13,459 nt of DNA from Archaeoglobaceae archaeon. GTDB taxonomy: Archaea > Halobacteriota > Archaeoglobi > Archaeoglobales > Archaeoglobaceae. Location of the stretch: positions 1 through 13,459 of the forward strand of contig JANXDJ010000033.1 of the NCBI GenBank assembly GCA_025059545.1. Direction: 5' to 3'. The translations under genes and the position numbers were made by a program. Shown in pieces: positions 13,329 through 13,459 of the stretch (position 1 is the stretch's first letter; the number at the start of each line of letters is the position of its first letter). The notes beneath the pieces were generated by a model. It searched no databases, was not told the DNA's origin, and worked only from the letters and a program-made list of their open reading frames with translations.

Positions 13329-13459
13329 CTAGTTAGATATTTTACCCTTAATTTCTTTTAAAAGATTTTTATATTTAAATTCCATATCTAATAAACCAGA
13401 AAATAAGCCAATAACAACAGATAATCCAAAAAATACCCAAGCAATTAATGAGAGAATTA
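13329..13459 (-). CDS. C-terminus of a truncated kinase-anchor duplicate, cut by window edge
   Basis: Copy 2 of the repeat keeps the kinase reading frame on the minus strand. Its 42 visible codons repeat kinase residues 25-64, then diverge at the repeat boundary to Ser-Asn and a TAG stop at 13329. Both base differences change an amino acid, giving MEFKYKN instead of MKFKYRN. The stop is ten bases before the TTG of the kinase. The product would thus be a membrane anchor without a kinase domain, perhaps about 66 residues if the duplication is a simple 211-base tandem. A longer protein sharing this tail, or an assembly artefact at a contig end, cannot be excluded. Confidence 0.5.
   Translation of the reverse strand, partial: ILSLIAWVFFGLSVVIGLFSGLLDMEFKYKNLLKEIKGKISN
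13339..13459. repeat. Direct repeat, copy 2, running off the window
   Basis: It differs from copy 1 at only two bases (13369 T for C and 13382 C for T). The match starts abruptly at 13339 and is still running at the edge, so its full length is unknown. The 211-base offset is not a multiple of three, so the two copies are read in different frames. Confidence 0.95.

Noticed and set aside
13128..13459. CRISPR array or insertion-sequence ends
   Set aside because: There are only two long copies, no short regular spacers, no terminal inverted repeats and no transposase; the repeat is a coding duplication.

Overview
The window reads as chromosomal DNA of a thermophilic euryarchaeon, most likely an Archaeoglobales relative. 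This is an inference from archaeal-type ribosomal proteins in S10-operon order, Cbf5, GC-rich tRNAs in an otherwise AT-rich sequence, TATA-like boxes 22-30 nt before operon-leading starts, GGTGAT-type ribosome sites inside operons, and proteins rich in Lys, Glu and Ile. Both ends cut genes. The odd length, and the fact that the right end lies inside a near-perfect repeat, suggest an assembly contig edge.

Region 1 (1-5181, all minus strand) is a tightly packed translation operon. It reads cbf5/truB, a SPOUT-family RNA methyltransferase-like gene, then rpl3, rpl4, rpl23, rpl2, rps19 and rpl22 (running off the left edge). Neighbouring genes overlap or sit a few bases apart. A TATA-like box before the GTG start of cbf5 may drive the whole cluster.

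Region 2 (5243-7467) holds a PyrK-like iron-sulfur flavoprotein, a divergent small two-helix membrane protein, a DUF996-type membrane protein, a previously unlisted 43-residue hydrophobic ORF, and tRNA-Ile(GAT).

Region 3 (7591-11478, minus strand) appears to be a four-gene operon: a PflX-type radical SAM protein, a UPF1/DNA2-like SF1 helicase, a macro-domain protein and a fumarylacetoacetate-hydrolase-family enzyme. Two of its three junctions are ATGA overlaps.

Region 4 (11560-13459) is more AT-rich and looks accessory. It begins with tRNA-Ser(GGA) carrying a 14-nt intron, followed by a hairpin and a degenerate tRNA 3' fragment with a TATA box. Next come an unrecognised helical protein and a two-helix membrane-anchored Ser/Thr kinase-like protein. 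The kinase's membrane-anchor coding segment is repeated at the right edge (121 nt, two differences). The strongest candidates for something new are the kinase/helical-protein/repeat module and the tRNA-Ser intron with the nearby tRNA-like fragment.
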